From Abditibacteriaceae bacterium (lineage in GTDB: Bacteria > Armatimonadota > Abditibacteriia > Abditibacteriales > Abditibacteriaceae), in contig JAFAZH010000021.1 in NCBI GenBank assembly GCA_019239895.1, positions 1 through 64,000 on the forward strand: 64,000 nucleotides of DNA. Reading direction: 5' to 3'. Numbering within the stretch: the first letter of the stretch is position 1; every line of letters starts with the position of its first letter. The notes under the pieces were generated by a model. The model did not search any database and was not told the origin of the DNA. It worked only from the letters and a program-made list of their open reading frames with translations. Position numbers and translations under genes: made by a program. This document shows, one piece after another, positions 6,934 to 15,740 of this stretch.

Positions 6934-8967
6934 ATGCTCATGCTAAGAATGGATGTTGCTCAACAACGCTTGCATCTGCGCCGGGCCAGCCCCTCTGCTG
7001 GGGGCTGGGCAGGTGCGCGCGCCCGTGAGCGGCAGACTATTTGGTGTTGGGGAGTGGCCGCATTAGTCCCTCTGCTGACCTTTGGCTTTGGGCTGGGCGG
7101 CCTGTCCATCACCACGCCCAATGAGGGGCTTTATGGGCAGATTGCACGCGAGATGATCGAGCGGCATGATTGGGTTGTGCCCCATATCAACAGCGTGCTC
7201 TATTTTGAGAAGCCGCCGCTTTTATACTGGCTCTGCGCCCTTTGCATGAGCATCCTGGGCGTGACTCCTCTGGCGGCTCGTTTACCCTCCGCGCTGGGTG
7301 GTATCTTACTCGCCTGGCTTATCTTCTGGCTGGGGAGCCGTCAATACAGCCTGCGGGTAGGCACCTATGCCGCCCTGGTGCTTGCAACGAGCATCGGGTT
7401 CGTGCTGATGGCCCGCCAGGTGATGTTCGATGCCCTACTCACCACCTGGATGACGGCCAGCATAGTCTCTTTTTGGGTGGCGACCACACCAAACGGCGGC
7501 ACGGGGTCATCTGTTGGCGAGCCTGTTAGTGAGCCGAGTAGCGATGAAAACATCAGGCAGCGGCAGAACCGCGAGCTTACTGGCGAAGCCAGCATCGAAA
7601 ACGCAGCCTCCCTAGTGCAAGATGGCGGACGCCGCTCAAACTTGATCTATGTCACTTATGCTGCTCTCGCCCTGGCCGTGCTGACCAAGGGGCTTATCGG
7701 CCTGCTGCTGCCGTTCCTGACCCTGTTAGCTTATGCCGCCGTGACTCGTGACTGGCAGCGTCTCCGCGCCCTACGCCATAGCGGTGGCATCGCTCTCTTT
7801 ATAGCTTTAGCCGCACCCTGGCACATCCTGATGGCCCTACGGCACCGCGAGTGGGTTTGGTTCTACTTCGTCAATGAGCATATCTTGCGGTTTTTAGGAC
7901 GACGCCAGCCCAAGGACTACTGGACTGGCAACCTGCTGACGCCTTCTTGTGGCTTTTGCGTGCTGCTCTTGCCCTGGAGCATCTTTTTGCCCGCCTTATG
8001 TGCCCGTCTCTTCACGCTCTTCCGCACTCGCTTCCCCACTCGCTTTCGCGGCGCACGCCATCCGCAGGAACTGAGTGCGGAATTGAGTCAAGGGAAATTG
8101 AGCCAGGGGGGTGATTCCCTCCCGGTTCGGGATGCCGCGTGGGAGCAAGCGACCCTCTTTAATCTCTGCTGGTTCCTGGTGCCATTGCTGTTTTTCACCG
8201 TCTCGCGGACGCGCACGCTTTACTACCTTTTGCCGGTTCTCCCGCCCCTGGCTCTGTTGCTCGGCGATTTCTGGGGCCATGCGAACTCGGCTTGGACTAA
8301 CCCGGCCTGGCCTGAGGCCCGGCAACGCCGTTGGCTCGCGGTCTCGCTGGCCGTGGCTCTGGTTATTGGTAGCCTCGTCTGGCTGTGGTGCTGCACTCAA
8401 ATCGGTAGCGCCAGCTTGCGGGCTGGACGCCTCACGTTAGTGGCTATCAGCCTATATTGGCTGCTATTAGGTATGACTGCCACCCTAACTGCCGTCAAAC
8501 GCTCAACGCTCAACGCGGCTTTTGCCTGTTTCACTGCGGCCACACTCGTTACAACTTTGGTGGCCGTTGGAGTAGCGGCCTATGCGGGAGACCGCTGTCC
8601 GACCATTGATGCGGAACAACCCTTAGCCAGCGCCATTGCTAATGTACAGCCACCGGCGGGAACCCTGGTGGCGATGGGCGACCGTTTAGAAAATCATTCG
8701 GCTTTCGTCTTTTATCTGCCCCAGCGATTACGCCCCATTCTGATTGTCAATGGTCAACGCGGCGGCGACCTGGAGTTTGGCAGCCGCTTCCCCAATGTCC
8801 ACCATCTGTTTATCTCTTATGACGACCTCAACCAACTCGCGCAGCAGCGCCCGCTTTTCTTACTGACTAACCTGCCCTGTCGCCACCACCTGGCAGCCAC
8901 CCTCCATCCGTTTTATCGCAGCGGTAAAACCATGTTATGGACTAACCTCCCGTTAAACAAAAAGTAG
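6934..8967 (+). CDS. ArnT/PMT-type integral membrane glycosyltransferase
   Basis: A GT-C fold enzyme of the dolichyl-phosphate-mannose mannosyltransferase (PMT_2) / ArnT group, which moves a sugar from a polyprenyl-phosphate carrier to lipid or protein on the outer face of the cytoplasmic membrane. The first periplasmic loop carries NEGLYGQIAREMIERHDW, where the acidic residue is catalytic in the family (usually DE/DD, here NE). It is followed by FEKPPLLYWL, the KPPL.yW signature of ArnT. About 12 hydrophobic segments follow, with a periplasmic C-terminal domain after residue 560. A low-complexity insert near residues 195-235 is unusual. Start uncertain (ATG at 6934 or 6949). The PAP2 phosphatase downstream suggests a role in lipid-linked sugar metabolism. 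Confidence 0.85.
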   Translation: MLMLRMDVAQQRLHLRRASPSAGGWAGARARERQTIWCWGVAALVPLLTFGFGLGGLSITTPNEGLYGQIAREMIERHDWVVPHINSVLYFEKPPLLYWLCALCMSILGVTPLAARLPSALGGILLAWLIFWLGSRQYSLRVGTYAALVLATSIGFVLMARQVMFDALLTTWMTASIVSFWVATTPNGGTGSSVGEPVSEPSSDENIRQRQNRELTGEASIENAASLVQDGGRRSNLIYVTYAALALAVLTKGLIGLLLPFLTLLAYAAVTRDWQRLRALRHSGGIALFIALAAPWHILMALRHREWVWFYFVNEHILRFLGRRQPKDYWTGNLLTPSCGFCVLLLPWSIFLPALCARLFTLFRTRFPTRFRGARHPQELSAELSQGKLSQGGDSLPVRDAAWEQATLFNLCWFLVPLLFFTVSRTRTLYYLLPVLPPLALLLGDFWGHANSAWTNPAWPEARQRRWLAVSLAVALVIGSLVWLWCCTQIGSASLRAGRLTLVAISLYWLLLGMTATLTAVKRSTLNAAFACFTAATLVTTLVAVGVAAYAGDRCPTIDAEQPLASAIANVQPPAGTLVAMGDRLENHSAFVFYLPQRLRPILIVNGQRGGDLEFGSRFPNVHHLFISYDDLNQLAQQRPLFLLTNLPCRHHLAATLHPFYRSGKTMLWTNLPLNKK

Positions 8968-9026
8968 CACACTCGACGAGTGATCCCCCCCAACGCTTGC
9001 CTCATCTACGATAGTGCGGAGTATGC

Positions 9027-9629
9027 ATGAATAAAACTGAATCACTAACGCCCTTCAGAAAAGGCTCTCCATCCTTACTCCTCACGGCCATTGCCTCTGC
9101 CTTTTCTTATGGGTTGATGCAGAGCTTAAACTGCCTCACCCCACATAGTGAAGACCCCATTGGTGAAGCCATTGGCCAAGCCCTCAGTCGCCCTTTTAAT
9201 TTTCTTTATGTGGCATTGAGCCTGGCTTTAATGGTAGTGCTGGCGATCCTGCATCGCGCGCAGCAGGTGTATTGGTGGCCGCTCGACGTGATCGCCTGTG
9301 AGTTACTGGTCGTTGATGGTTTCTGTAAAAAGGTTATTAAACTACAACGACCCGGAACGAAATCACATCCTGGATTCCCCAGCGGACACACCAGTTTTGC
9401 TTTCGCCCTGGCTTATCTGGTTTATCAGCAGTGGCCGCCCCTGGCTCCGCTCTGGTTCACCCTGGCGGCGCTCATCGGCTGGGCACGCTTTAAGCTGCGG
9501 GCGCACTATGGTTATCAAGTTATTGGCGGAGCCATTATCGGCATTGCGGTGGGTTGGCTGGTGAGCCACTGTTATGATGGAGTGCTTTTCCCTCATTTAA
9601 TCCACTGGCATGACAACCTGATGCATTAG
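9027..9629 (+). CDS. PAP2-family membrane phosphatase
   Basis: A 200-aa phosphatidic-acid-phosphatase-type protein with about five TM segments. The tripartite PAP2 signature is present: KKVIKLQRPG (motif 1, K..RP), FPSGHTSFAFALA (motif 2, PSGH), and ARFKLRAHYGYQVIGG (motif 3, normally SRx5HxxxD, here AR..H and Q at the Asp position). The changed Asp could lower activity. Members dephosphorylate phosphatidate, phosphatidylglycerophosphate or undecaprenyl pyrophosphate. It starts 60 bp after the glycosyltransferase in the same direction, so undecaprenyl-phosphate recycling is plausible (inference). Confidence 0.85.
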   Translation: MNKTESLTPFRKGSPSLLLTAIASAFSYGLMQSLNCLTPHSEDPIGEAIGQALSRPFNFLYVALSLALMVVLAILHRAQQVYWWPLDVIACELLVVDGFCKKVIKLQRPGTKSHPGFPSGHTSFAFALAYLVYQQWPPLAPLWFTLAALIGWARFKLRAHYGYQVIGGAIIGIAVGWLVSHCYDGVLFPHLIHWHDNLMH

Positions 9630-9720
9630 CCGTCCGGCAGAGTATGAAGAGTTGCCGATTGGGTTCTGGCTAAACGCATGAGCCGCTCCTGGGGCAGCGG
9701 CCCCGGCAAATCCAATGAGC

Positions 9721-9762
9721 GACCTTAGTGCCCTGACCTTAGTGCCCTGACTTTAGTGCCCT
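9721..9762. repeat. Three tandem 14-bp repeats at a gene end
   Basis: GACCTTAGTGCCCT occurs at 9721-9734 and 9735-9748, then with one change (GACTTTAGTGCCCT) at 9749-9762. The third unit contains the stop codon of the minus-strand gene that ends at 9753, so repeat slippage has shaped that gene's C-terminus. Confidence 0.85.
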
Positions 9763-11486
9763 GGCGTTGGCACGACCCCCAGCACTATCCGCTGCAAGAT
9801 GTTGTTGGTCATCTGGCGCAGGGCTGGCGATACTGGTATGGGGGCCGCCACCGTGGGCGGGTCGGCTTGTTGGGGAGCATCACCGTCGGCATCGGTGGGA
9901 TGCACCGGGGCATAAAGCAGGTGAGTATCGGTTAAGCCAAAGACCCAGCCAAGGGTGCCCGCGTTGAAAACGATGTTGTGCGTGGCCGCCAGTTCGCGGA
10001 GGGCCGCGACGGAAAGGCGCGTGGTGGGCACCCGGTCAGCGGTCACAAAAGGCGATTGCCCGATAATGGTAATGCGCTCGTCCCCGACGGGCAGATGGGG
10101 CGGCCCGACAATGCCATCCACCTCGTAACCTAAGATGCCAGCAATGGCGTTGCCATCGTGCAAACCGGTGCCGGTGAAGACCCAGTGCCCGGTGTTCCGT
10201 ACTATAAAATCCTGGTTGTGGTAGTTGATGGCGTTATACATGGAGACCAAAATGCGCGCTTCGGGATAGTTGATAAAGGGGTCGCGCCATTTACCCGTAG
10301 CCAGGGGCACGCCCAGCGGGCCGAGAGCGTGAACCGGGTCGAGGGGGGGATTATCATACCCGGCGGTGAAGCGGTCGGGCCGCCCCTGTAAATCGGGGTA
10401 GCTGCGCACCTGGCGATACATGTCGTTGCCGCCAAAGAACGCCGCGCTGACGCCCCGGTTAATGGCATCTTCGAGTTTCTTGCGCTCGGCCTGGCTCCAA
10501 TACTCATCGTGCCCGCCCGACACAAACCCCTTGTAATTGAACAGGTTGGTCGCGCCCGTCGCCACCGCGTTGTTGGTGGTGTAGGTGACGTTATAGCCCT
10601 GCTCTTCCAGAAAACGCAGCATGGCATACGTCCACACTAAGACATTGCCACTGCCAGAGTTTTGCTCATAGGGGCGGTTCCACGAGACATAATAGGCGCG
10701 TGGCGCTGGCTCAAGTGCGCCATTGGGCGCCCGCTGAAAATCTTTATACAGCGAGGTGCCGCCCCACGAGTTATACGCCTGGTCGGTATTGAGCGGCACC
10801 TGAAACACCAGGTCGGCGCGGGCGCTATCATCGCGCACCACAAGAGGCACGAACCACTGCTTGCCGCTGCTGTTGGTGAGCTTGAACAGATAAATGCCGC
10901 TAATCCATTGCGCTGGAAAACGCACGGTATCGGTAACACTCCAGTTCGCATCGCGGATATGGGTTTCCAGCCCCTTTTCGTCTTTCAGGCTGGTGATGCA
11001 ACTGGGGCAATCTACCGGCTCGCCCCGGTTAAGGTCATAAACATAGGCTCCCTGGTCAACCGGGAAACCGCCCAGGGTGGTCGCCATCAGGCGTGCCCCG
11101 ACGCCGCCATAATAGCCCAGCCGATAAAGCTGGATCAGATAAGGCGAGTTGCTGCTAACGTGAAGCTGCACCTCCTGCCCGCGGTTAATGCTGTCGGCAC
11201 CTGCATAAGCTTGAATCTCCCCGGCGCGTGACGGCTGCAAGACCGCCCAACCGGGCGTGCCGGGGCGCTGGTTTTCCACCTGCACCGGATTGGGTGCCGT
11301 ATCGCGCCGGGCATTGGCCAGATTGCGCCATTGCAGAGCGCGGGTGGCTGAAGCGGCAGCATCCAACATTGATGCAGGTGTTGAAGGAGACGCTAACAGT
11401 AGACTGCTGTGGCAGAGGACAAAGGCACAAAAAAAGAGGAGGAGCGATTTGAGCCGGGCGTGGCGGCGGGTTTGGATGAGAGTCAT
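9753..11486 (-). CDS. Exported N,N-dimethylformamidase large-subunit-like protein
   Basis: A 577-aa protein with a signal peptide (LKSLLLFFCAFVLCHSSLLLA). It resembles the catalytic beta subunit C-terminal region of N,N-dimethylformamidase and its large family of uncharacterised secreted relatives. Seen here: an Ig-like entry (RGQEVQLHVSSNSPYLIQLY), then RLGYYGGVGARLM, PLNTDQAYNSWGGTSLY, VSWNRPYEQ, and FVSGGHDEYWSQAERKKLED, where the His-Asp-Glu-Tyr-Trp motif marks the core. DMFase is cytoplasmic and needs a small subunit. This protein is exported and no small subunit is nearby, so it may act on another amide or a glycan. Start set to the ATG at 11486 rather than an upstream TTG. Confidence 0.82.
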   Translation of the reverse strand: MTLIQTRRHARLKSLLLFFCAFVLCHSSLLLASPSTPASMLDAAASATRALQWRNLANARRDTAPNPVQVENQRPGTPGWAVLQPSRAGEIQAYAGADSINRGQEVQLHVSSNSPYLIQLYRLGYYGGVGARLMATTLGGFPVDQGAYVYDLNRGEPVDCPSCITSLKDEKGLETHIRDANWSVTDTVRFPAQWISGIYLFKLTNSSGKQWFVPLVVRDDSARADLVFQVPLNTDQAYNSWGGTSLYKDFQRAPNGALEPAPRAYYVSWNRPYEQNSGSGNVLVWTYAMLRFLEEQGYNVTYTTNNAVATGATNLFNYKGFVSGGHDEYWSQAERKKLEDAINRGVSAAFFGGNDMYRQVRSYPDLQGRPDRFTAGYDNPPLDPVHALGPLGVPLATGKWRDPFINYPEARILVSMYNAINYHNQDFIVRNTGHWVFTGTGLHDGNAIAGILGYEVDGIVGPPHLPVGDERITIIGQSPFVTADRVPTTRLSVAALRELAATHNIVFNAGTLGWVFGLTDTHLLYAPVHPTDADGDAPQQADPPTVAAPIPVSPALRQMTNNILQRIVLGVVPTPGH

Positions 11487-11522
11487 AGTCAATTGATGGA
11501 GGTTAGGCTGTGATGAGTGAGT

Positions 11523-12590
11523 TCATTGCCGCGTGATCTGGAGCTTCCCGGTGCCATTGAGGGTGAAGCTGCCCTTCGGCTGGCCAGCCGGGAAACCTCC
11601 GGCCACCATCCTGACGCCATCTAAGCGGAACTCCAGGGAGTTGCCGTTTAGAGCAGTAATCGTCAGGGTGCCTTGCGTGGCGATGTAGCCTTTAATATCG
11701 GCGTTCACCGATTCCAGATATTGCACCTTGTTGGGCGTGCCCGGCAATGGGCCGGGCGTGCCCAGTTGAACCACCGTGCCAGCGTGCGGTGTCGCGTTAA
11801 AGCTAATGGTCAGCAGCACAGCGCGCAGCGGAGTGTCATTCGAGGTGCCATCGCCGACACTAAAGGACGCGCTCAGGGTCTCGTCCGATAAACGCCCGAC
11901 CGCTTTGGCAGTGGCTTCCAGCGGTGCGGTCGTCGCTAGATTGAGATCGGCAGACGGCTCGGACAGGGTGCCGCTGAAGGTGCCACTGGGTGGCCCACCG
12001 GAGGGCGTTGGGGTCGGGGCGGGCGGGGTGGGCGTCGCACCGCCTCCGCCTGGCGCGGAGATAATACCGGTAAAAGTGCTGCTGCCGATTTTAGCGACGA
12101 TTGTGCTGTTTTGCCCGCTCCCGACGGGCACCGTGCCGCTGATAGTGACGGGTAGAACCGTGCCAGCTTCCGCCAGTTTGCCATTGAGGGAGAACGCTCC
12201 GCTGATGGTGTCCACATACCCCGTGAGCGACGCTCGGCTGCCTGCGGCCAGGACGGGGAGCGGCGTTGGGCTGGAGGGTGTGGCCTGGGACGTGGCGGCT
12301 GAGGTCGCGGCGACAGCAGACGAGGCGACAGGAGACGGGGCAGCGTTGATGACCAGGGTGCCCGTGGCGGCACCAAGCTTCGGCACATTCAGCGCCACCG
12401 TGCCTGCCTGACCCGCCCCCAGTTGCAGCAGGCCGGTGTAACTACCCGCGAAAGGATTGTTGACGGAGCGCGGAGTGGGATTGTTGCCGCTACTGCCGCC
12501 ACTGCAACCGGGTAAGAAAACGGCAGCCAGGAATGCTAAGAGAGCTAATCCTAGGAGAACGATCCAACGCTGTGCAGACTGACTTAGCAT
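11523..12590 (-). CDS. Repeat-containing lipoprotein
   Basis: A 355-aa predicted lipoprotein: hydrophobic signal with lipobox FLPGCSGG, then a Gly/Ser/Asn linker and beta-rich modules. PFAGSYTGLLQ and GGPPSGTFSGTLSEP each open a module of the form 'G.y.G.l', separated by an Ala/Pro/Thr-rich linker (PTPPAPTPTPSGG). No enzymatic motif is visible. It is likely a surface-anchored accessory or adhesin. It lies between the FN3 protein and the DMFase-like protein on the same strand and all three are exported, so they may form one unit, but a terminator-like hairpin precedes this gene. Confidence 0.7.
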   Translation of the reverse strand: MLSQSAQRWIVLLGLALLAFLAAVFLPGCSGGSSGNNPTPRSVNNPFAGSYTGLLQLGAGQAGTVALNVPKLGAATGTLVINAAPSPVASSAVAATSAATSQATPSSPTPLPVLAAGSRASLTGYVDTISGAFSLNGKLAEAGTVLPVTISGTVPVGSGQNSTIVAKIGSSTFTGIISAPGGGGATPTPPAPTPTPSGGPPSGTFSGTLSEPSADLNLATTAPLEATAKAVGRLSDETLSASFSVGDGTSNDTPLRAVLLTISFNATPHAGTVVQLGTPGPLPGTPNKVQYLESVNADIKGYIATQGTLTITALNGNSLEFRLDGVRMVAGGFPAGQPKGSFTLNGTGKLQITRQ

Positions 12591-12644
12591 CCCCAACTTA
12601 TTTCCTTTTGCAACATGATTTCCTGAATCTGGACATTTATCAAA

Positions 12645-12667
12645 CAATGCCTAATGGTTAGGCATTG
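12645..12667 (-). terminator. Hairpin between two exported-protein genes
   Basis: A perfect 10-bp stem (CAATGCCTAA / TTAGGCATTG) with a 3-nt loop is followed on the minus strand by TTTG. It overlaps the stop codon of the FN3 gene, so it could end or attenuate transcription into the lipoprotein gene. Confidence 0.6.
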
Positions 12668-13466
12668 TAGTCGGCGGCAGTGTAGTGCCGGGGCTGACAC
12701 CAGGACTGACTACCACGAGTTCCACTACCTGGGCCAGCAGCAGCGGGTGGCGCGTGCCGCTCATCAGGCTGGGGTCTTTGTGGCCGACCACGACCACCGC
12801 CTGGCCTTTGGTTAACTTCGGTGTTGCGACCGGGGTGCCATCGGGAGCTTCGTATAGCGCCCGCGATAAGTCCACTGCATAGGTCACACCCACGATAGCG
12901 ATTGCCGGGCAGGGCGTGTTGGGCGGGCAGTCCAGGCCATGATCGGGCGTCTTAACCAGGATCGTCTTGCCATTGCTTGGCACCACCGTGCCCTGAATGA
13001 CCACCGGCAGTTCGACCGCCGGGGCCGAGGGCTGCGCCTTGTTCGATTTAGGGCTTTCGCCTGCCGCGTTGACGGCTGTCACCTGATAGAAGGGAATCGT
13101 ATCTATCCCGACGCGAGCCGCGCCATCAATGAAGAAGGTGTCCTTCACGCCGCGCTGGAGTAAGAAGGTTTCGCCCAACGGTTGGGGCACGACCTGCGAG
13201 CCGCTATAAACGTTATAACTGGTCGCACCCGGCACCGCATTCCAGGTCAGCACTACTCCGACAGCCCGCCCATTGGGATCGGTGCCGGCCCAGTGCGCCT
13301 TGAGGTCAGTGGGCGCAGCGGGCCCCTTGGCGACCGAGCCAGAACCGGGGTCGGGGCCAGCAGCGGCGTAGAGCGGTGCATTCAACGGCCCCCGAATCAG
13401 CAGGGCCGCAATTGCGGCGGTAACCAGGCCACGCAGGATATTTCTTCTGGTGTATAGGGCGCGCAT
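12651..13466 (-). CDS. Exported fibronectin type III domain protein
   Basis: A 271-aa protein with a twin-Arg-containing N-terminus (YTRRNILRGLVTAAIAALL), which could be a Tat or Sec signal. An FN3 domain spans about residues 55-150: PAAPTDLKAHW, VGVVLTWNAVPGATSYNVY, then FYQVTAVNAAGESPKS. A beta-rich C-terminal domain follows (VVIQGTVVPSNGKTILVK) with a Cys pair in LDCPPNTPCPA. The ATG at 13466 has AAGGAG at good spacing; the longer frame to 13550 lacks one. FN3 modules bind proteins or sugars. No catalytic module is visible. Confidence 0.75.
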   Translation of the reverse strand: MRALYTRRNILRGLVTAAIAALLIRGPLNAPLYAAAGPDPGSGSVAKGPAAPTDLKAHWAGTDPNGRAVGVVLTWNAVPGATSYNVYSGSQVVPQPLGETFLLQRGVKDTFFIDGAARVGIDTIPFYQVTAVNAAGESPKSNKAQPSAPAVELPVVIQGTVVPSNGKTILVKTPDHGLDCPPNTPCPAIAIVGVTYAVDLSRALYEAPDGTPVATPKLTKGQAVVVVGHKDPSLMSGTRHPLLLAQVVELVVVSPGVSPGTTLPPTTMPNH

Positions 13467-13656
13467 CTTGAATCTCCTTTTCGACTTTTCGACTGGGCGC
13501 AGGTTCGACTGAGCACAGGTTAGCTTGGTCGAAACGTCGCGGCTGCGCATTCGACGGCATTGTCATTATAATTGTTCCGGCCCTGTCCTATCCATGATGG
13601 AATCTTTATACACTGTATCCCATTAACATCCGTTCATCAGACAGGGAGATAACGAA

Positions 13657-13980
13657 ATGGAACCACAAGGCAACCGACGCAGCTTTCTCAGACTAACCGG
13701 CTTAACCGGCATCGGCGCACTCTTGATGATGTTCAGGAATGCCAGGCAACTACCCGCGCAGTGGTCTCAGGCGGAAGTGGCACCCATCAAACCGCGTCGC
13801 TATGCGGGCACCTCGCGCCAGGGCGACCTCAAGGAAGCCATCGGCGCGGCGGTGCGTCAGGTGCCAGTGCCGTGCTGTGACCGCATCGTGGAGTGGACGT
13901 TACAAGAAGTCAAGGGCCAAGTCGGTGGCATTGATGGCCGCAATCTTTTAACGGTCATTATAGAAGCCCATGTGCAATAG
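13657..13980 (+). CDS. Small hypothetical protein with Tat-like signal
   Basis: A 107-aa protein. NRRSFLRLTGLTGIGALLMMF matches a Tat signal (S/T-RRxFLK type). The mature part has a Cys pair (VPVPCCDRIVEW) that could hold a metal or disulphide. A GGGAGATAACGAA ribosome site precedes the ATG. It is followed by a cytochrome gene 115 bp downstream on the same strand. No family recognised. A small periplasmic redox or metal protein is possible from context only. Confidence 0.6.
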   Translation: MEPQGNRRSFLRLTGLTGIGALLMMFRNARQLPAQWSQAEVAPIKPRRYAGTSRQGDLKEAIGAAVRQVPVPCCDRIVEWTLQEVKGQVGGIDGRNLLTVIIEAHVQ

Positions 13981-14095
13981 AGGGGCAAGTGCAATAGGGG
14001 TGCAATTGCAGTCAGGAAGTCGCGCTGCTGCCTACCATACATTATAATTCAAGGCGTTGCACAAACCGGCGTTTAATCTTAAAGGAGTTCAAACG

Positions 14096-14485
14096 ATGAA
14101 GTCTTCTCGTATGCTCTGCACCAGTGCGGCTCTGGCTGGATGCAGCCTGGTAGCGACTTACCAACTCGGTTTTACCAAAGCCCCGGCCAAAGCGTCCCAT
14201 GCCCCGGCTGCTGCCAGTCCCGCTATGATTGCCAAAGGTAAGCAACTGGTGCAGCAGAAACGTTGCAACACCTGTCATGGCGCCGACCTCAAGGGAAAGC
14301 CCAAGTTTGCGCCCAGTCTGCACGCCAGCGGTTCGCTTAAACAATACAATCCGCAAACGTGGGCGCGGGTGATGGATACCGGAGTCACCGAAGACGGCGG
14401 CAAGGTCAAGCGTCCCATGCCGGTCTATCACATGAAAGCGGCGGATAGTGCGGCGCTCTACGCCTATTTGAAAACGCTGAAATAA
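14096..14485 (+). CDS. Monoheme c-type cytochrome
   Basis: A 129-aa exported cytochrome c with a signal peptide of about 25 residues. The heme motif is CNTCHGADLKGKPKFAPSLH, and the axial Met is probably in RPMPVYHMKAADSAALYAYL, a class-I layout of about 85 residues. The final helix (DSAALYAYLKTLK) is typical. It should carry electrons in the periplasm. The start at 14096 has AAAGGAG 6 nt upstream. A TATAAT at 14043 may be its -10 element, though no good -35 is seen. Confidence 0.9.
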   Translation: MKSSRMLCTSAALAGCSLVATYQLGFTKAPAKASHAPAAASPAMIAKGKQLVQQKRCNTCHGADLKGKPKFAPSLHASGSLKQYNPQTWARVMDTGVTEDGGKVKRPMPVYHMKAADSAALYAYLKTLK

Positions 14486-14679
14486 CCCAAGTTCTTAGGC
14501 ATGGATCGGTGTATGATGCCGAATGGAGTCAAGCGCAGTCGAGGAGTCTTGCCTAGGGTTTAGAGGACTCAGTAGCCAGATTTCTCGATTGCGCTCCCGC
14601 CTGTCATTTCCTGAGTGATGACCAACGGGCAAGCTAATTTACGAGCAAGCTAAAGCGCACCGCGCAGCAGGTTGAAGGG

Positions 14680-15570
14680 TTACTCGCGGCTATTGCGTTC
14701 GGCCCCACAGGAACCATCGCCATCGGGGTTGTAGTGAGGTTGATCGGCGTTGCGGACTGGAGAGTAGGTTGGCCCTTCACAATAACTGTCGTATTCCGTC
14801 TGATTCTTAATCCATTTCACATGGCCGTCCAGAAAGGCCCCGGTGACACCGGCTGGATGTAAAAGGTTGGCCGTGCCCGGCGCGAAAGGGGTTTCCCAGG
14901 GGCCGACATAACAGTGCATGACGCAGGTGTCGGCGGGCCGCTGGAAGAAAGCCATTGGCAGGGGGAAAGGTGGGTTGTGGGTAAAGGGGCCACCCGGTTG
15001 TCCCAACAGCCCATTGGGATTTTTGACCACCGTGTATTGACGCGGATTGCTGGGCGCAGGCGAAGTGCTTGGGAGCTGCGAGAAGTTTTCTTTGATGACC
15101 TCATAGGACATGCCATAGGCATCGGCCAGGTTATCACCGGCGCAGGGTTGGCCACCACAGGTCGGGCTACCGCCGGGCACAAAGCCGTTATCGTCGGGAC
15201 ACCGCAAAACCTGGCTGCTCTTCAGGTAGGGCATCACTTCGGTGTGGATGCCAAATTCGGCGATGCCAGCAGCGCGGGCCGTGGCCGGGCCAACTTGCGC
15301 GTCGCCACTGATGGCTAAGGGCATTTTCTCGTCGTTGTCACTGGCATACATCAAGACCGCGCCCATCACCTGTTTCAAGTTGCTCTGGCACACCGCCTGG
15401 CGGCTTTTTTCACGGGCCGTGGCGAAAACCGGAAACAGCAGCGCCGCCAGGATTGACAAAATAGCGATGACGACCAAAAGCTCAATCAGGGTAAAACCGG
15501 ATTTGGCGAGCGCGTAAGGCGTGGCTTGTGCCTTATGACGGAGTCCACGCGGGCAAGGTGGTAAAGACAT
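14680..15570 (-). CDS. DUF1559-type prepilin-like protein
   Basis: A type IV prepilin/pseudopilin-like protein with the N-methylation signal [21 protein letters not shown] (cleavage before F), followed by [22 protein letters not shown], the phrase that marks this family in Armatimonadota. The rest is a beta-rich globular domain with Cys residues ([18 protein letters not shown]) and the usual end motif [10 protein letters not shown]. Such proteins (DUF1559, SBP_bac_10) are present in dozens of copies in Armatimonadota and Planctomycetota, and their substrate is unknown. Start chosen at 15570, where GAGGG precedes the ATG. A second paralog is at 59004-59783. Confidence 0.88.
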   Translation of the reverse strand: MSLPPCPRGLRHKAQATPYALAKSGFTLIELLVVIAILSILAALLFPVFATAREKSRQAVCQSNLKQVMGAVLMYASDNDEKMPLAISGDAQVGPATARAAGIAEFGIHTEVMPYLKSSQVLRCPDDNGFVPGGSPTCGGQPCAGDNLADAYGMSYEVIKENFSQLPSTSPAPSNPRQYTVVKNPNGLLGQPGGPFTHNPPFPLPMAFFQRPADTCVMHCYVGPWETPFAPGTANLLHPAGVTGAFLDGHVKWIKNQTEYDSYCEGPTYSPVRNADQPHYNPDGDGSCGAERNSRE

Positions 15571-15740
15571 AGGAAAGTCCCTCGACATAAAAGTTTGACA
15601 TTCCCAGGATCATCCAGGGCTGTTCCTTTAGCTTAACACGTCGCACCAAATAAAGCGAAATTTATAGGCCAGCATCCAACGTCAGCATGATCCTCATAAT
15701 ATCCCTTTGCCCTCATCGCATAAGTGTAATCGCTGAATCG

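Noticed and set aside
14510..14640. Part of the GAGCGCAGTCGAGG-type intergenic repeat
   Set aside because: Only one arm (AAGCGCAGTCGAGG) is recognisable and no partner arm was found.
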